Shown one piece after another: positions 1 to 10,962 of a stretch of 64,000 bases of DNA. Each line of letters begins with the position of its first letter. Position 1 is the first letter of the stretch. This DNA comes from Rusavskia elegans. Its lineage: Eukaryota; Ascomycota; Lecanoromycetes; Teloschistales; Teloschistaceae. The position numbers and the translations under genes are program-made. Under the pieces are notes generated by a model that was not told where the DNA came from, ran no database searches, and was given only the letters and a program-made list of their open reading frames with translations. The DNA is taken from assembly GCA_011316305.1 (NCBI GenBank), contig SAUG01000086.1:310001-374000 (forward strand), in the 5' to 3' direction.

Positions 1-777
1 GCGCAGCGCATTGCCGAGCACAATTATCTTCCCGAAGACGTGGACGCTGGGGTGGAGCATCTGCTCAAAGCTACGCTGAGAGCATCGCGGCCAGGTCATG
101 GAAAGAAGAGGAAGAGTGAAGGGGACTCGGAGGGTAGGGACGCGAAGAAGGCGAGAGCGCTACCGGTGCGTAAAGCCGCTGGGACTGGAACCACGAAGGA
201 GAAGAAAGCAACGCCCAAGAAAGCAGCGATGAAAACCAAGACTCCCACCAAGGCAAGAAAGACAACGGAACCCAAGGACCCGGATTCAGGGGAGAGGCGG
301 AGAAGCGGAAGGGCAAAGCCTGTGGAGAAGAACTACGTGGAGAGAGATAGTGAAGAGGATGACGAAGAGATGTACATGGATGCCGCCGCCGAAGAACCAG
401 AAACCAATTCGGAAGTGGATGCTCCAGCGGACGGCTCCGATCCGGAAATTGACAAAGATGAGGAAGTAACGACGAACCGAGGCCCGGACGAAGTAGAGGG
501 AGAAGAGGAGTCAGACAAAGAAAAAGAGGCGGAAGTAGAAGAAGAAGAAGAAGAAGAACCAGAAGAAGGATCAGCGCCCAAGACAACACCTCTACCCGCA
601 TCCAGAAGCAAGAGGAAAACGACCGCCTCGCCGCAATCGAAGACCAAAGCACGGCCGACCAAATCCAAACCGAAAGCGACGAGATCCAAAATGCCGATGC
701 GAGGGAAAGCAAAACAGGTGCCGTCGGATGATGATAATGATGATGATGAACTGTCGGACCCGCCCGACTCTGAATAA
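1..777 (+). CDS. C-terminal part of a probable sister-chromatid cohesion protein Pds5 (5' end outside window)
   Basis: The reading frame is open from base 1 and ends in TAA at 775-777, so this is the 3' end of a gene that starts to the left. The first visible residues (AQRIAEHNYLPEDVDAG) resemble the segment just before the tail of fungal Pds5. The remaining ~230 residues are a low-complexity nuclear tail: Lys/Arg/Ala/Thr/Pro blocks with basic runs, then a long Glu/Asp stretch around residues 155-195, then further basic patches and an acidic end. Pds5 binds cohesin and regulates its loading, release and acetylation. The tail itself is not diagnostic; many chromatin proteins have one. The identification therefore rests on a short segment recalled from family knowledge and is tentative. 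It is convergent with RCO1. Confidence 0.42.
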   Translation, partial: AQRIAEHNYLPEDVDAGVEHLLKATLRASRPGHGKKRKSEGDSEGRDAKKARALPVRKAAGTGTTKEKKATPKKAAMKTKTPTKARKTTEPKDPDSGERRRSGRAKPVEKNYVERDSEEDDEEMYMDAAAEEPETNSEVDAPADGSDPEIDKDEEVTTNRGPDEVEGEEESDKEKEAEVEEEEEEEPEEGSAPKTTPLPASRSKRKTTASPQSKTKARPTKSKPKATRSKMPMRGKAKQVPSDDDNDDDELSDPPDSE

Positions 778-2351
778 AACCCTTCGCTTGGGTGAAGAAG
801 ACACTACCATCGTATCATGGACACGGTACGGTGTTGGGAGTCTCTGGCATACCATCCTCCTTCCTCCTTCCTCCATGTATATATACTCGATCTCCATCAA
901 ATGTCACAAACACTGATATGGGAACCTTGCTCGAGACGTGGATATGTGTATACTTGTTGGGCTAGTAAGTGCGGATGGAACAAAACAGCGAGGATGAAGC
1001 AACCCTTACTATGGCAGTAGGTAGTGAGTGATTGAGACCTTATTCTTCATTGACGGCCCTACTGTCATGTATCAAATCAACCCTATTTGTTTGCTTCGCT
1101 TTATGGGGATCGACGGAGGCGAAAGCGAGGGTGTGTATGTATGGGTGTATGTAGGTATTATCGAGCTAGCTACATAAATTAGTCAGATCCGACCGCAAGG
1201 ATGATGGCTTGTATATTTTGCTGAATTGATATCTGGATACCTCAATTGCTGATACATACTTACATGCACCTGTGGCTCGAGAGCCTCGGTGCCAAAGGGT
1301 TCTCGGGAGAAAAGAGCGTGACTGTAGAGTATGCAACCAAAAGAAAGGGGAAATGCTTGTTGCTCCTTTGCTCTGAACAGTGTAGGGGTCAGGGAAGAAG
1401 GGGATACATGGTAGCAGATGCTTGGTACCGCGTTGGGTTAAGGACAAACAGAAGAATCAAGTATCAAAATAACATGAAGGATGAGGGCAACGACGTGGTA
1501 CAGAAAGGAGGTAGTGGAAGGTATATCTAGTGGTGGTAATAATCACGGCCAGAAAAGTAAGTAGATGGAAAAACCCATGAAGCTCGAAATAACCACCATA
1601 TGTGATTGATGCTATCCATCCATGTGTCTGTGTCTGTCTCTGTCTGCCGGACGATAAAATCTATCCGATTGCGTCTTCTTCTCTACCATTCTTTCTGTAA
1701 ATCAGCCAATCCACCCCCATCCATCTCCCGCTACTTTCTCGAATTGGGCATCACGAAAACGAATTCGTGCGTGTTTGATACTGCACTTGATCGCTTGTAT
1801 GACCAATCGGTCATTCGCATCAGAGGGACGCCTCGTCTCGAAGCTCCGGCACGACGTTTGTCCCGTTATTCTTGTAGAAACCAAGTGTAAAACAAATCTT
1901 CGGCTCATGGGCTTCTTTGCTGAGGACCAGACGCCCATCCCTGTCATAGGAAGACTCATTGTGTAGTGAGAAACGAAGTACGTATTGAATGGAGCATTGA
2001 AAGGTAATCCAGAGGGTTCAGGGGTATTCATTTTCTGGATTGAAGGTCGATCAGGGGTGACAAAGCTAATGCCCAACCCCAGCAGCCTTCACAGTCTTCG
2101 ACGAAAGAGCCAATGTACACTCGAGACTGGATAGGCCAGGAAGTCATCCCAGCCTCTGCAGACGCTGGGATGACACCAAGACGCCGGGCGCCGAAAGAAA
2201 TGCCGCGAAGATACCGCTACATGGGTTATGTAAATGCATGGCGCAAAAGTCAGTCAATGCTCCTGCATTGAAGACAGGAAATGGCGAGATAATTTGGGGA
2301 CAGGGTTTAGTTGGTCGGCCGGATAGGTGTGAATGATGAGGATGGTCAAAG
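778..2351. other. Convergent intergenic region, no secure gene
   Basis: This lies between the stop of the Pds5-like gene and the stop of RCO1 and must hold both 3' UTRs. It contains short pyrimidine-rich tracts (a TCTGTGTCTG-type repeat near 1620-1650) and scattered short ORFs. One minus-strand open stretch at about 1990-1830 reads like protein, but I found no convincing start or splice signals for it. Confidence 0.5.
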
Positions 2352-5300
2352 TCAGACCGAAGCCGTGACAGAGCGCATGGTGGCGATTTGCTTCTGGATG
2401 AGCGCTTTCTTCCTCTGCACGATTGCTTCCAATCTGAGGATTTCTGCTTCCTCGGCGATGAGTGTCTGAGGGTCAGCCGGAAGAGGTGTTCCAACAGATC
2501 TGACATGGTTAGCGGCATAGGCTGCCTTGTTCGATGAAGCTGCATTGGTATGACCCGGAGCTTCATGCATGGCGAGAAGGTCCCCGTTCACACTGCAGAC
2601 TGGGCTGTCACCATTCGTCATGCCATACGTATGGTCGCCGTTGGTGAATCCATTGATATTGATGGGAGCCTCAGCCTAGGGGGCGAATCGGATTCGTAAG
2701 CAAGGGCTAAGTGGTCGGGATGCGAAAAGGCGAGAGAACTCACATATAGCGTGCGGACGAGCTCCTCCACTCGATCCCCACTCAACTGCGAGTTGGCATC
2801 GGATTGAGCAAATTGTGCAAGGTTTTCAGCAGCCTCAAGCTCTGCTGAAGTCCGGCCTCGGAATACTGTGTGCTGATTCGGGCTGTCTTTGCCGTTGGTT
2901 GCAGGCTCAGGCTGCTGCTGCTGCCGCCGCCGCCGCCGCTCTTCGGCTTGAACACGCACCGACTCGTGCTTGTCCGCCCGAGCCGTCGCTTGATTAGATC
3001 TACAACGCGTATCAATCAACCTATACTTCAGGCTCCTGGAGCAAAGTCCGAGCAGGCTTACTGTTTGATCTTGGTTATGAAGTCCAGTTTGATGGCCCTC
3101 GCGGGAATCCGATAGATGGTTCCCGGGGGCTGATCTTCTTCTTCGCTGATTTCATCTTCAATCTCAATGATGCCGTTGTTTTTGGTACCCCGTGTCAGCG
3201 CGGGTTGAATCACGCTGGGATGCCGTGGTCGTCGGATTTTGTAAACTTTGCCCGAGGCGGATCGGGGCACGGCGACTTCGGAATCGACGTGGTTAGGACA
3301 CTTCCACGTGCCTTTACCCGACTTCTTGGGCGCACTGGCAAGAGGCGGATCCAGACAGTCGAGATGCCAGTACAGATTGCAGAAATCGCAGTTGATCATG
3401 TCGCGGCGTCCCATGGCAGATTGGTTACACTTGAAACAGACGATGATGTTGTCTTTGGCGTCCTTGAGCTTCAGCGTATCCAGAGGCAGATCATACCCAG
3501 TGCGCGTTCTGAGTCGGTGATTAGATATACGAAGAATCGAGGTCTCGTGGTGCTTACTTTGCTTTGGATGGTGGAGCGCCGTTTTCCTCGTACTCTCCGT
3601 CATCGCCAGTGATGACATCTTCGAAGTATTCCCGGATCGATCGGTGAAGTTTGTAGGCCTCTGGATTCCTCTTCTCAAAGCTGCGCACCAGGATGGGGAA
3701 GACGCCACGAGCAGGCGGGAGCAATGGCTGAGAGGTACATGCTCGACAGTACCACTCCCCGTCCGGCAACGTGTGTTTGGGAGGATCGATGCAAGTAAAA
3801 TGATAAGAGCGCGTGCAACCGTCACAGCAGAGGAGTTCTCCGGGGCCACCGCAGGCGGAACAGTCGTCGCTGTTCTGTGGGCGCATGTCAGCCCCCGCCT
3901 TGTAGCCAGCAGCATGATCCAACACATCGGCGAGACAGAGTGATTCGAACAGGCGATGCATCCAAAGGGCGCCCACCGAAGTACGAGTACAAATATCGAT
4001 TGGGGGAGAAAGGTGGCCAAGGTGAGGATTACGTGGGGAAAAACAACTCGTCTTACCAGTCCTTCGCCATCCGCATGGCTCGAGCCAATAGGGCTGTTCC
4101 TGACGCCACCAGATCGAGGCATGCCGGCCACCACGCCATTCTTCTTCTTCAGGGGCCTACTCATTGCAGGACATGTCGCCGTTAGCTAGTGACCCATCGG
4201 AGCTGAATGTAGAGGGGGGGGGTATGCTGCAGCTCTACGCTGAAGAAGACATGAGTGAAATGTTGAATGCGCAACACGTGACTGATACTTCAAAGCTGTG
4301 AAAGGAACGAACAGGCTTGCCGAAAGACAGGAGAGCAATGGAAAGACAGTTTGCCTGCCATGTGGACACTGCTCGACAGAACGGCGTAGCTCTTGCCAGT
4401 ACATGGAAACAGGCATCCTGTGCAACAAAGGCATCCCGCTTGCCTACAACGTGATCAAGATCCGCCCATCACAGGAGAAAGAGAAATGGCACGGCCAGAA
4501 GGAAAGCGAATAGGCACTTACGACATCTTGACCCGTGCCGACTTCTTCGTGCTTTTCGGTGGTCGGCCCAGGTTCGTCGGCGTCGCTCCTCGGCGAGATG
4601 ATCCTGCGAATGCTGGTGGCGGAATCAGAAGGTCACTGTGCATCGATGTGGTTGGTGAGTCGAGCTCCTCCCACTCGTCGCCCATACCACGACGCTCCAT
4701 GCCATTCCGGAGTCGTGGCATTTCCGGTGCCGGATGCTGCACTTTTGGAGTCGACGCTGCTGCTCGCACCGTCTTGTCTCCCGATTTCGGCATCACCGTA
4801 CGGACATCGCTGTCCTTGACCCGGTAATCGGGAAAAGTTCGTTGGAGCTTTCGCCGCTTGGCCGCAAGCTCCTCGTCCTCTTGACTTGGATTGGTCGATA
4901 CAAACGAGCGTTTGTTAGAACTCGATATGATAAAGGTGCCCACCTTCGGTCCCGCTGACGCCTGGACTTTTCCGCCTCCAGCGATGGCTGCGGGTGGGAG
5001 CTGCGAAGTACTGCTGCCACCGAATTCTTCTTCTCCTTGGAGCGCGAGATTTGGGTCGACAGAAGACAGGGATGACGCGACAGACGATAAGCTAGATGTG
5101 CTATTCGACCGTCTGGAGCGATCGGGCACTGCTTGGTTCTTACCCGACGGTGTGTTGTTGGAAAGGCGTTTGGCATTGTGTCGGGCGGATTTGGCGGGCG
5201 AATATGGATGACTGGTCGGGGTGCTGCTGCCATGGTGCCTTGCATCCACGGTGGTCGAATTGGTAGATAGAACATTGTTCCGGCTGTTGTTCAGCAGAGG

Positions 5301-6101
5301 TGATAATTTAAGGTCCGACGAAGTCCCACGGGCTGGGGAGAAGGGCTCGACCATCCCGCTTTCTTTTCGGATTTCCTTGCTCGCGCTTCGGAGATACTTT
5401 TTGAAATCCTTATTCTGGCTTCCAGATGGTCTCCGTGAGAGGACAGCCTCGATTACATCCAGTAACAGTGGATCGTGGAAGCTCTGCTTGTAAAGTCTGT
5501 TGAGGGCTTGACCGAGGAGCGGGTCTCCCTTCCCATCGGCTTGCTTCACGGCGTTCCTAACAACGTCCTCGAGTTTTGCGGTCCTCGCCGAGACATGTGA
5601 TGATGGGGTCTCGTACGACGATGCGGCCTTGGACGGGGTCACCAGTGAGACTCCGGTTGGGGTGTACTCGGAGTCTTCCTCCTTCACGCGGGATGCCGAA
5701 AGCCTTGATGCCCTGTCTTCTGTTTTGCGAGACTCCGAGCGCCGGGACGGTGGAGGGGGGGCAGGGTCTGGGGTACTCATCTCTTCGGAGCCTGCGGCGG
5801 TCGGCTCACCATTCTTTGGGTGTGTTGGTCTCTTGCAGCTATCGAATGGCTTCGTTCTGAGCTTTACTCGCTGTGTCGGCACCGTTCCTAGAGGCTGCAT
5901 GTATTCCAAAACGCCTTGTCTCTCGAGCCCCTTGTAGTCTTCAAAGCTGGGTGCGGGCGGCCGTATGGGAGGCTCTTGCCACTCGGTCAATGAAACAGCG
6001 TTCTGTTGTGTCGACGCAACTTGAGTTCCAGCTGACATTGCGTCCAGGGGGGGAGCAGAGAGAGGGGTGGGAAATCGAGACCGCATCGATCTCGAGGCCA
6101 T
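2352..6101 (-). CDS. RCO1: Rpd3S histone deacetylase subunit Rco1, two PHD fingers
   Basis: Six exons rebuilt on the minus strand: 6101-4522, 4156-4057, 3874-3558, 3508-3062, 2999-2744 and 2675-2352 (3,024 nt, 1,007 aa). The N-terminal part carries the fungal Rco1 signature around PSFEDYKGLERQGVLEYM. A first PHD finger starts at CSACGGPGELLCCDGC and ends at WYCRAC. A second, encoded by exon 4, starts at CFKCNQSAMGRRD and includes CDFCNLYWHLDC. The C-terminus is Gln/Arg-rich, encoded by a CTG/CCG trinucleotide tract near 2910-2940. Rco1 with Eaf3 targets Rpd3S to H3K36-methylated gene bodies to suppress cryptic transcription. Intron 1 is unusually long (365 nt). The true start may lie upstream: an open frame near 6330-6220 containing TRPRKGVKAAA could splice (donor GTTGAG, acceptor CTACAG at about 6150) in frame with SPSFFGRSVGG, just before the ATG used here. 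Confidence 0.88.
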
Positions 6102-6832
6102 CGGAACGCCCCCGACTGAGCGGCCAAAAAAAGACGGCGACCTGTAGAATGTCAGTCACGGGTTTCTTAGAGGATGTCGGCAGATTCATGAGTACTCAAC
6201 GCCGCAGCCTTTACGCCTTTCCTGGGCCTGGTTGGGGAAAGTTTCGTGGTCGCAATCGCGTGGTCTGGATCGGTAAGGTCGTCAATTCTCGTTGGTTCGG
6301 AGTCGCTTGGGGAAAAGGGCAGGGGGTCAGTTCCACCCACCCAACAAAGGGAAATGTGATATTAACCAGCACTGCACTCGTTGTGATGCGCATGTAATAG
6401 AGAGGGTTTTGCAACCAGTACAGTCAGTAGTACAATATGGGGTTCTTTTTATTTTTGGGGGGTTTTTGTTCTATTGTACTTCGTGACGAGAGACATGAGG
6501 GTAGAGAGAAAAGGGGTCGACGGTATTGATCAACGTGACTGGTCTCCTATTCACTTCCTGCACAATAGAAACAGTCGACGACAATCGGAATCACGGTAGC
6601 AGTTCATGTGTGACTATTTGGAGTAATTGAATTTTGGGATTCTTTGGGTGGTATCATTGCAGCTGTTGCTCATAGCCGCCTAGAGTCAGTACCGTCCGGC
6701 TCACTGGTCTCCCACTGCACTGGCTAAGCTTCTATGCTCGGTTGCAATGCCCTACATCCTCTCCTGCTCAGCATGATGCTCAGCGTCATCTCACTGACTC
6801 CTATGCAATCGTAGGCGCCCTCCCCGGAACCC
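6102..6832. other. RCO1 upstream region (possible 5' exon) and 3' flank of the EBP1-like gene
   Basis: Positions 6102 to about 6335 probably include a further 5' coding exon of RCO1, described in that entry. The rest holds the RCO1 promoter and the 3' flank of the gene on the same strand. A T-rich run lies near 6445-6475. No other gene was seen. Confidence 0.45.
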
Positions 6833-8325
6833 TCACTCCTCCTCGCTCGACTCTTCCTCTTCCTCTTCCGTGCTCTTCTTCGCTGGCTTCTTCTTTTTCT
6901 TCTTGTTCTTTCCTTTCGCCCCAGTGGGTTTCGCTGTAGGTTGCTCAAGAATCTTCAGGATCGGCTCATCAGTAATCTTCTTGTCGCTCTTGTATCTCGA
7001 CACCTCTGCTGCCGGTGGCGTGCCCAGTCGGACGACGCCGTTCTTGGTGATGGCTAATCACATGAAGGTCAGTCACCTGTCTCAATTTGTCTCAAACTGC
7101 ACACGAGAACTCACCAATGGTAGTCAGCAGTCTGGCAACGGGGGCATTATCTTTGTCCGTCACAACCTCATACTGCCGCAAGACATTCGATCGGACACAC
7201 TCGACCACCCCTACCTTGGCCGCTCGCTCATCGTCCAGTTGCCGCAAGCTGAATGGGAAGTTGCCAAACTTCTTGACGATTTCGGACAAGGTCTGGCGCG
7301 AGCTGGGTCTCTTCAACTGATACGTGATAGTCGTCCGTCGATGGAGCGTTGGCCGCTGATCGAGAGTCTTGACTTTTCCTGCTCCAAGGCTGACTCCGAT
7401 TTCGACCCCCCAAACCTCGCCAACCTCCGGACTGCCCTCGGTTTTCCCCTCCTTGTCTGGCGGATTGAGAACGATCTTCTTCTTGCCTTCGATTTCATTC
7501 CGTTCAAAGAGCCATGAAGTGGTTCCTTCGACGACGTTGCACCCGTAGCTTTTCACCACCGTCTCGACCATCTGTGAGATCTTGGACTGCGTTGGCCGTT
7601 TCTCGGCTGCAGCCTTCTTCTTTTCTTCCTCTGTGCCGGAAGCAAGCAGTCCCGGGGGGATCATCAATCTCAGTAACAGCTCGTTCGCGTAGTATGTGGC
7701 CAGCATCAGATCGGCTTCCCGCCCTGACACCTCTCCATCCTGGGTCTTGTCTGATTTCACGAGAATAGTATCACAGACGATGGTGCCGAAACCGTCAATC
7801 TGTGCGCCTAATTGGACTTTGACTGGCTCATTCGCCTTCAATGCTGTCGCAGCTTCCTCGCTATCGGTCGACAATGGGGTATAAGGAGTCACATATGAGC
7901 TTGGCGACACGGTCGTTGGGTGTGATATCCCTGTTTGATGTGCTTGAGCCGGACGCTCTTCTCGTAGATAGATAGTGTCACCAACCCTTGGAAATCTTCT
8001 TGCCCTTGTAGACCTTCGCGATTTCTTCCTCAAGCAGCTTGTCGCCTCTCTGACATAGCGAAAGGATCTTCGCGCCTTCGACGCACCAGCCTTATGGAAA
8101 CATGAGTACAAAGAAGGAAGCTGCGACGGAAGAAGATCATACCACTAACAGCTTCGAGAACCTTGTGGGAGATTTGGGCAGCAGTCTTATATTTTGTCAA
8201 GGTATCAGGATTGTTCAACGTATAATCTGTTAGAGGAGATGGAGTCAAATGCCCGGCTCCGATAAAATCGATGCGCAACGCGAAAGTAGAGACGGGTACA
8301 TACCGATTGCACCTTCGTCTGCCAT
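6833..8325 (-). CDS. EBP1/PA2G4-type curved-DNA-binding protein (M24 aminopeptidase fold)
   Basis: Five exons: 8325-8304, 8226-8143, 8090-7986, 7930-7115 and 7053-6833 (1,248 nt, 415 aa). The start MADEGAIDYTLNNPDTL joins across intron 1. Family landmarks are LTKYKTAAQISHKVLEAVS, then GWCVEGAKILSLCQRGDKLLEEE split into segments by intron 2, then HPTTVSPSSYVTPYTPL. The C-terminus is a Lys-rich then Glu/Ser-rich tail (KKKKKKPAKK followed by EEEEE), as in EBP1 and Schizosaccharomyces Cdb4. Members have the methionine aminopeptidase fold but are generally inactive as peptidases. They bind nucleic acids and ribosomes and act in growth control and ribosome assembly. Intron 3 uses the unusual donor GTTGGT; the frame and family alignment require it. 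The gene shares orientation with RCO1 and CEG1. Confidence 0.9.
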
Positions 8326-9067
8326 TGTCAGAGATGCCGGGTCTCTTCCGAGACCAAAGATGCAGAACAGTCGAGGTGGAAGGTTTGTTCAAAAACTGAA
8401 GTTGTGCGTGTGCCTTGAGGGGCAGTGAATTATAAGTGGGGTATGAAACTCGGTTGTTTTTCAATTTCTTCATTTATTATTGGATCGAGTCGCTTGGTGA
8501 CCACACACCCCTTTCAATCCCGCCTCGCCTATCTTGATCGTTCAGGAAATCTCCAGCTTCAGATCTTCTGGACGTCGCGCGTCTCATAATCTTCCTCCCT
8601 CTACGCTCGTGGACACGTAACGTCCGTTACGCTTATAGTGTTCTTGGGAGATTCGTGCTTCCAGCCTGGAAAATTACCACCAACTGTGCAGCCAACCAAG
8701 ACAACAATGCATATCTTGTCATGTTAAAGACCGACCACGGCCCTTCGGTCGCTGAAGCGATGCACACCAGCTATGCGACTTCGCACACTCCAGCAGGCTA
8801 GGTGTCAGCTGATGTCTGATGGCTCGCTGGTGAGAGAGATCGTAGCGCTTGGACGATGGTCAGCAGGCCGCACGCATATGGGAATGTCGTCTCCAAGCAT
8901 ACCAATTCCGTCATGATCAGATCCTTTAATCGACCACACGGTGGGATACACATCCACTGCCTAGGATGTTGTAATCAGGGTTCATTCCTGACGTGGACCT
9001 GTAAGGCTACTACACCAAGCTGAGTACACCGAGGAGTTTGTCTTGTCAGAAGAATGCGTCTGAAAGT
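8326..9067. other. Promoter region of the EBP1-like gene and 3' flank of CEG1
   Basis: About 740 bp without a credible ORF. It contains a perfect-looking CG-rich segment near 8600-8640 (CACGTAACGTCCGTTACG) that could be a regulator site, but I recognise no named motif with certainty. Confidence 0.4.
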
Positions 9068-10306
9068 TCACGGCCCATCATTCTCTGGTCTGCTGCTCCG
9101 GATTGCGTCGAATTGGGCTTGGGGGACGTGGTTGTTGCGACCAGTAGGCTCGAGCCCAGCCTTTGTCTCCCCAGATGCTTCTCTTTTCTTCCACTCGTCC
9201 CGGATCCTCTTTGCAGCACCTATCAGATCCTCCTTGGTCACACGGTCTTCAATGCTTTCCATGACACTCTTAACCGTGCTAATATGGTTGGCTTCTGTTT
9301 TGTCATCTCGAAATCGGAGGAACCTCCATCTATTGCGTGGGTCCATGAAACACTCCGTGACTCGGTCGTTGAGTGGCTCATCCAAGGCCACCAAAGTTTC
9401 CCACTCAGCGTCTTCGATAAACATATCAGCCCAGTACGAATATTTGCCATCGCCTTCAAAGACCAAGAGCTTGCACTTGGGCGTTGCTGAATAGTCCAGG
9501 TAGGGGCTGGTGAAGCCATCATCGAGGTCCTCTGCGTCCGGTTGAATAAATGGGAACTCCAGCTGCAGAAGGAAATCGATCGAGTTCTCCTCAGGTGGCT
9601 TCCACTTCAGGATGTGGGAGTCGGTGCCGAATTGGTAAGGGGTGTTGCGGCAGGTAAAAATCAAGCCGTCATTGCCATGACGAAGATTCGGCAGAACTTC
9701 ACGGAACATCATCTCAATGCCATAGCCCAATTCCATCTTTTTGAAATCTACGATGAAAGGAAGGTATTGGATCTCCTCGGGATACTTTTTGTAGAGTGCC
9801 TTGTAGGGATTGAAGACGTTCTCTCGAAAGTAAGCCAGGCGCTTGTCCAGGGTTCGGTGCATGAGGGCGCTGTTGCCATCAAGACATAGACAGTCGAAGA
9901 CGAGATACGTGAGTTGCATGGTCTCATTTGGTAGCCTGTCGTTGACCAGTTCACCGTCGACGAGAGTTTTGACATGGTACAGAGCTTCGTCCTTGCCAGG
10001 CAGAGGGAAGTGCAGATCAGGGACGAGATAATAATCGTTCTTCCGATCAATCAGATAGACGGCTTCTCGACAAGCTTCATCATGATGGGTCAGATACATC
10101 AAACAGCGGATGCCGTCGGATTTTTCACAGACATAGTAGTCCTGTTTCTGGAGTTCGAATTTGTGGTGAGCGGCAAAACTGACGGGCTGCGCCCCCGGGA
10201 AGCTGATACTGGATCGTTGGAGGAGCTTGGCTACCTCTTGCCTGAGAGCCCTCAACTCATCTCCAAATATCTGGATGCCAGGGATCTGGGGGACAGATCC
10301 ACCCAT
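9068..10306 (-). CDS. CEG1: mRNA capping enzyme guanylyltransferase subunit (Ceg1)
   Basis: A single exon, 412 aa, complete. It transfers GMP from GTP to the diphosphate end of nascent RNA polymerase II transcripts through a lysyl-GMP intermediate. All nucleotidyltransferase motifs are visible in order: motif I KSDGIR with the catalytic Lys at about residue 62, motif III LVDGEL near 115-120, motif IV NDGLIF near 212-217, motif V LKWKPP near 233-238, and motif VI around WRFLRFRDDK near 327-336. The start chosen (MGGSVPQIPGI) matches the family N-terminus. The frame stays open upstream to an ATG at about 10467. A GTAAGC donor and TTTCAG acceptor lie there, so a 5' intron or a slightly longer N-terminus is possible. 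The promoter is shared with SNF5. Confidence 0.95.
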   Translation of the reverse strand: MGGSVPQIPGIQIFGDELRALRQEVAKLLQRSSISFPGAQPVSFAAHHKFELQKQDYYVCEKSDGIRCLMYLTHHDEACREAVYLIDRKNDYYLVPDLHFPLPGKDEALYHVKTLVDGELVNDRLPNETMQLTYLVFDCLCLDGNSALMHRTLDKRLAYFRENVFNPYKALYKKYPEEIQYLPFIVDFKKMELGYGIEMMFREVLPNLRHGNDGLIFTCRNTPYQFGTDSHILKWKPPEENSIDFLLQLEFPFIQPDAEDLDDGFTSPYLDYSATPKCKLLVFEGDGKYSYWADMFIEDAEWETLVALDEPLNDRVTECFMDPRNRWRFLRFRDDKTEANHISTVKSVMESIEDRVTKEDLIGAAKRIRDEWKKREASGETKAGLEPTGRNNHVPQAQFDAIRSSRPENDGP

Positions 10307-10962
10307 TTTTAGGTCGATAGAAGGTTCACATGATTTAGTTGTTTGCCGGCAATCTGAAATATATAGGCGATGTTCTTTGGCTAGAGCCGTCCACGATGCG
10401 GCACCAAGTGTGTTGTGTGTTGTGCAGGAAGAACGGAGCTTACCGGAGTGACTGATTTTATGGGACATCTGGGACAGCCCTACGAGGCTCAAGCTGAGGG
10501 GTACTATGCCCGAATCGGTCCTTGTCGCTGAGTTACTTTACTGTACGTGATGAGGAATGTTCCCCCCAATAGTGAAGCAGCTTGCGCTGAGGCTACCAAC
10601 GCCGCGGCCAATAATTGTGTCAGTCGCATTAAAATAATGTATTGTTGACGTGCCTTCACCGTGGATTCTCTGTGGTATGTGTGGTCATTTCACCGTTGAT
10701 CTTCCTCCCTCAACTTTGCGCGCTTGTTACTGTTTTGCACCCATCCTCCATCTCCAATCCACCGGTCGACCCCCTTGTGGAAGGAGATGGAGGGGCAGAT
10801 CGCGTTCTTGCTCGATATACTGATCCCACAAGTCATCTTCGTGAAGTAGAAGAAGACGCTGATGATCATTCTAGCATGTAGGGAGAGTGGCCAGTCCGTA
10901 ATCAATCGGATGGGCGAGGCTCCCAGTCGCAACTCCCCTCCTCCCATCGTCTCCCCCTAAAC
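10307..10962. promoter_or_regulatory. Divergent promoter between CEG1 (-) and SNF5 (+)
   Basis: 656 bp separate the two start codons. Pyrimidine-rich tracts before the SNF5 ATG (CTCCCCTCCTCCC near 10935) are typical of fungal transcription starts. A probable CEG1 5'-leader intron (donor GTAAGC, acceptor TTTCAG) occupies about 10355-10445. Confidence 0.5.

Noticed and set aside
1702..2076. 124-codon minus-strand ORF and an overlapping protein-like stretch near 1830-1990
   Set aside because: No recognisable domain, conflicting frames, no convincing start or splice signals, and a position in a convergent 3' region.
10307..10492. Longer N-terminus for CEG1 from an upstream in-frame codon
   Set aside because: The family start matches MGGSVPQIPG. 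The upstream part looks like leader and contains a good intron. Not excluded, but not preferred.
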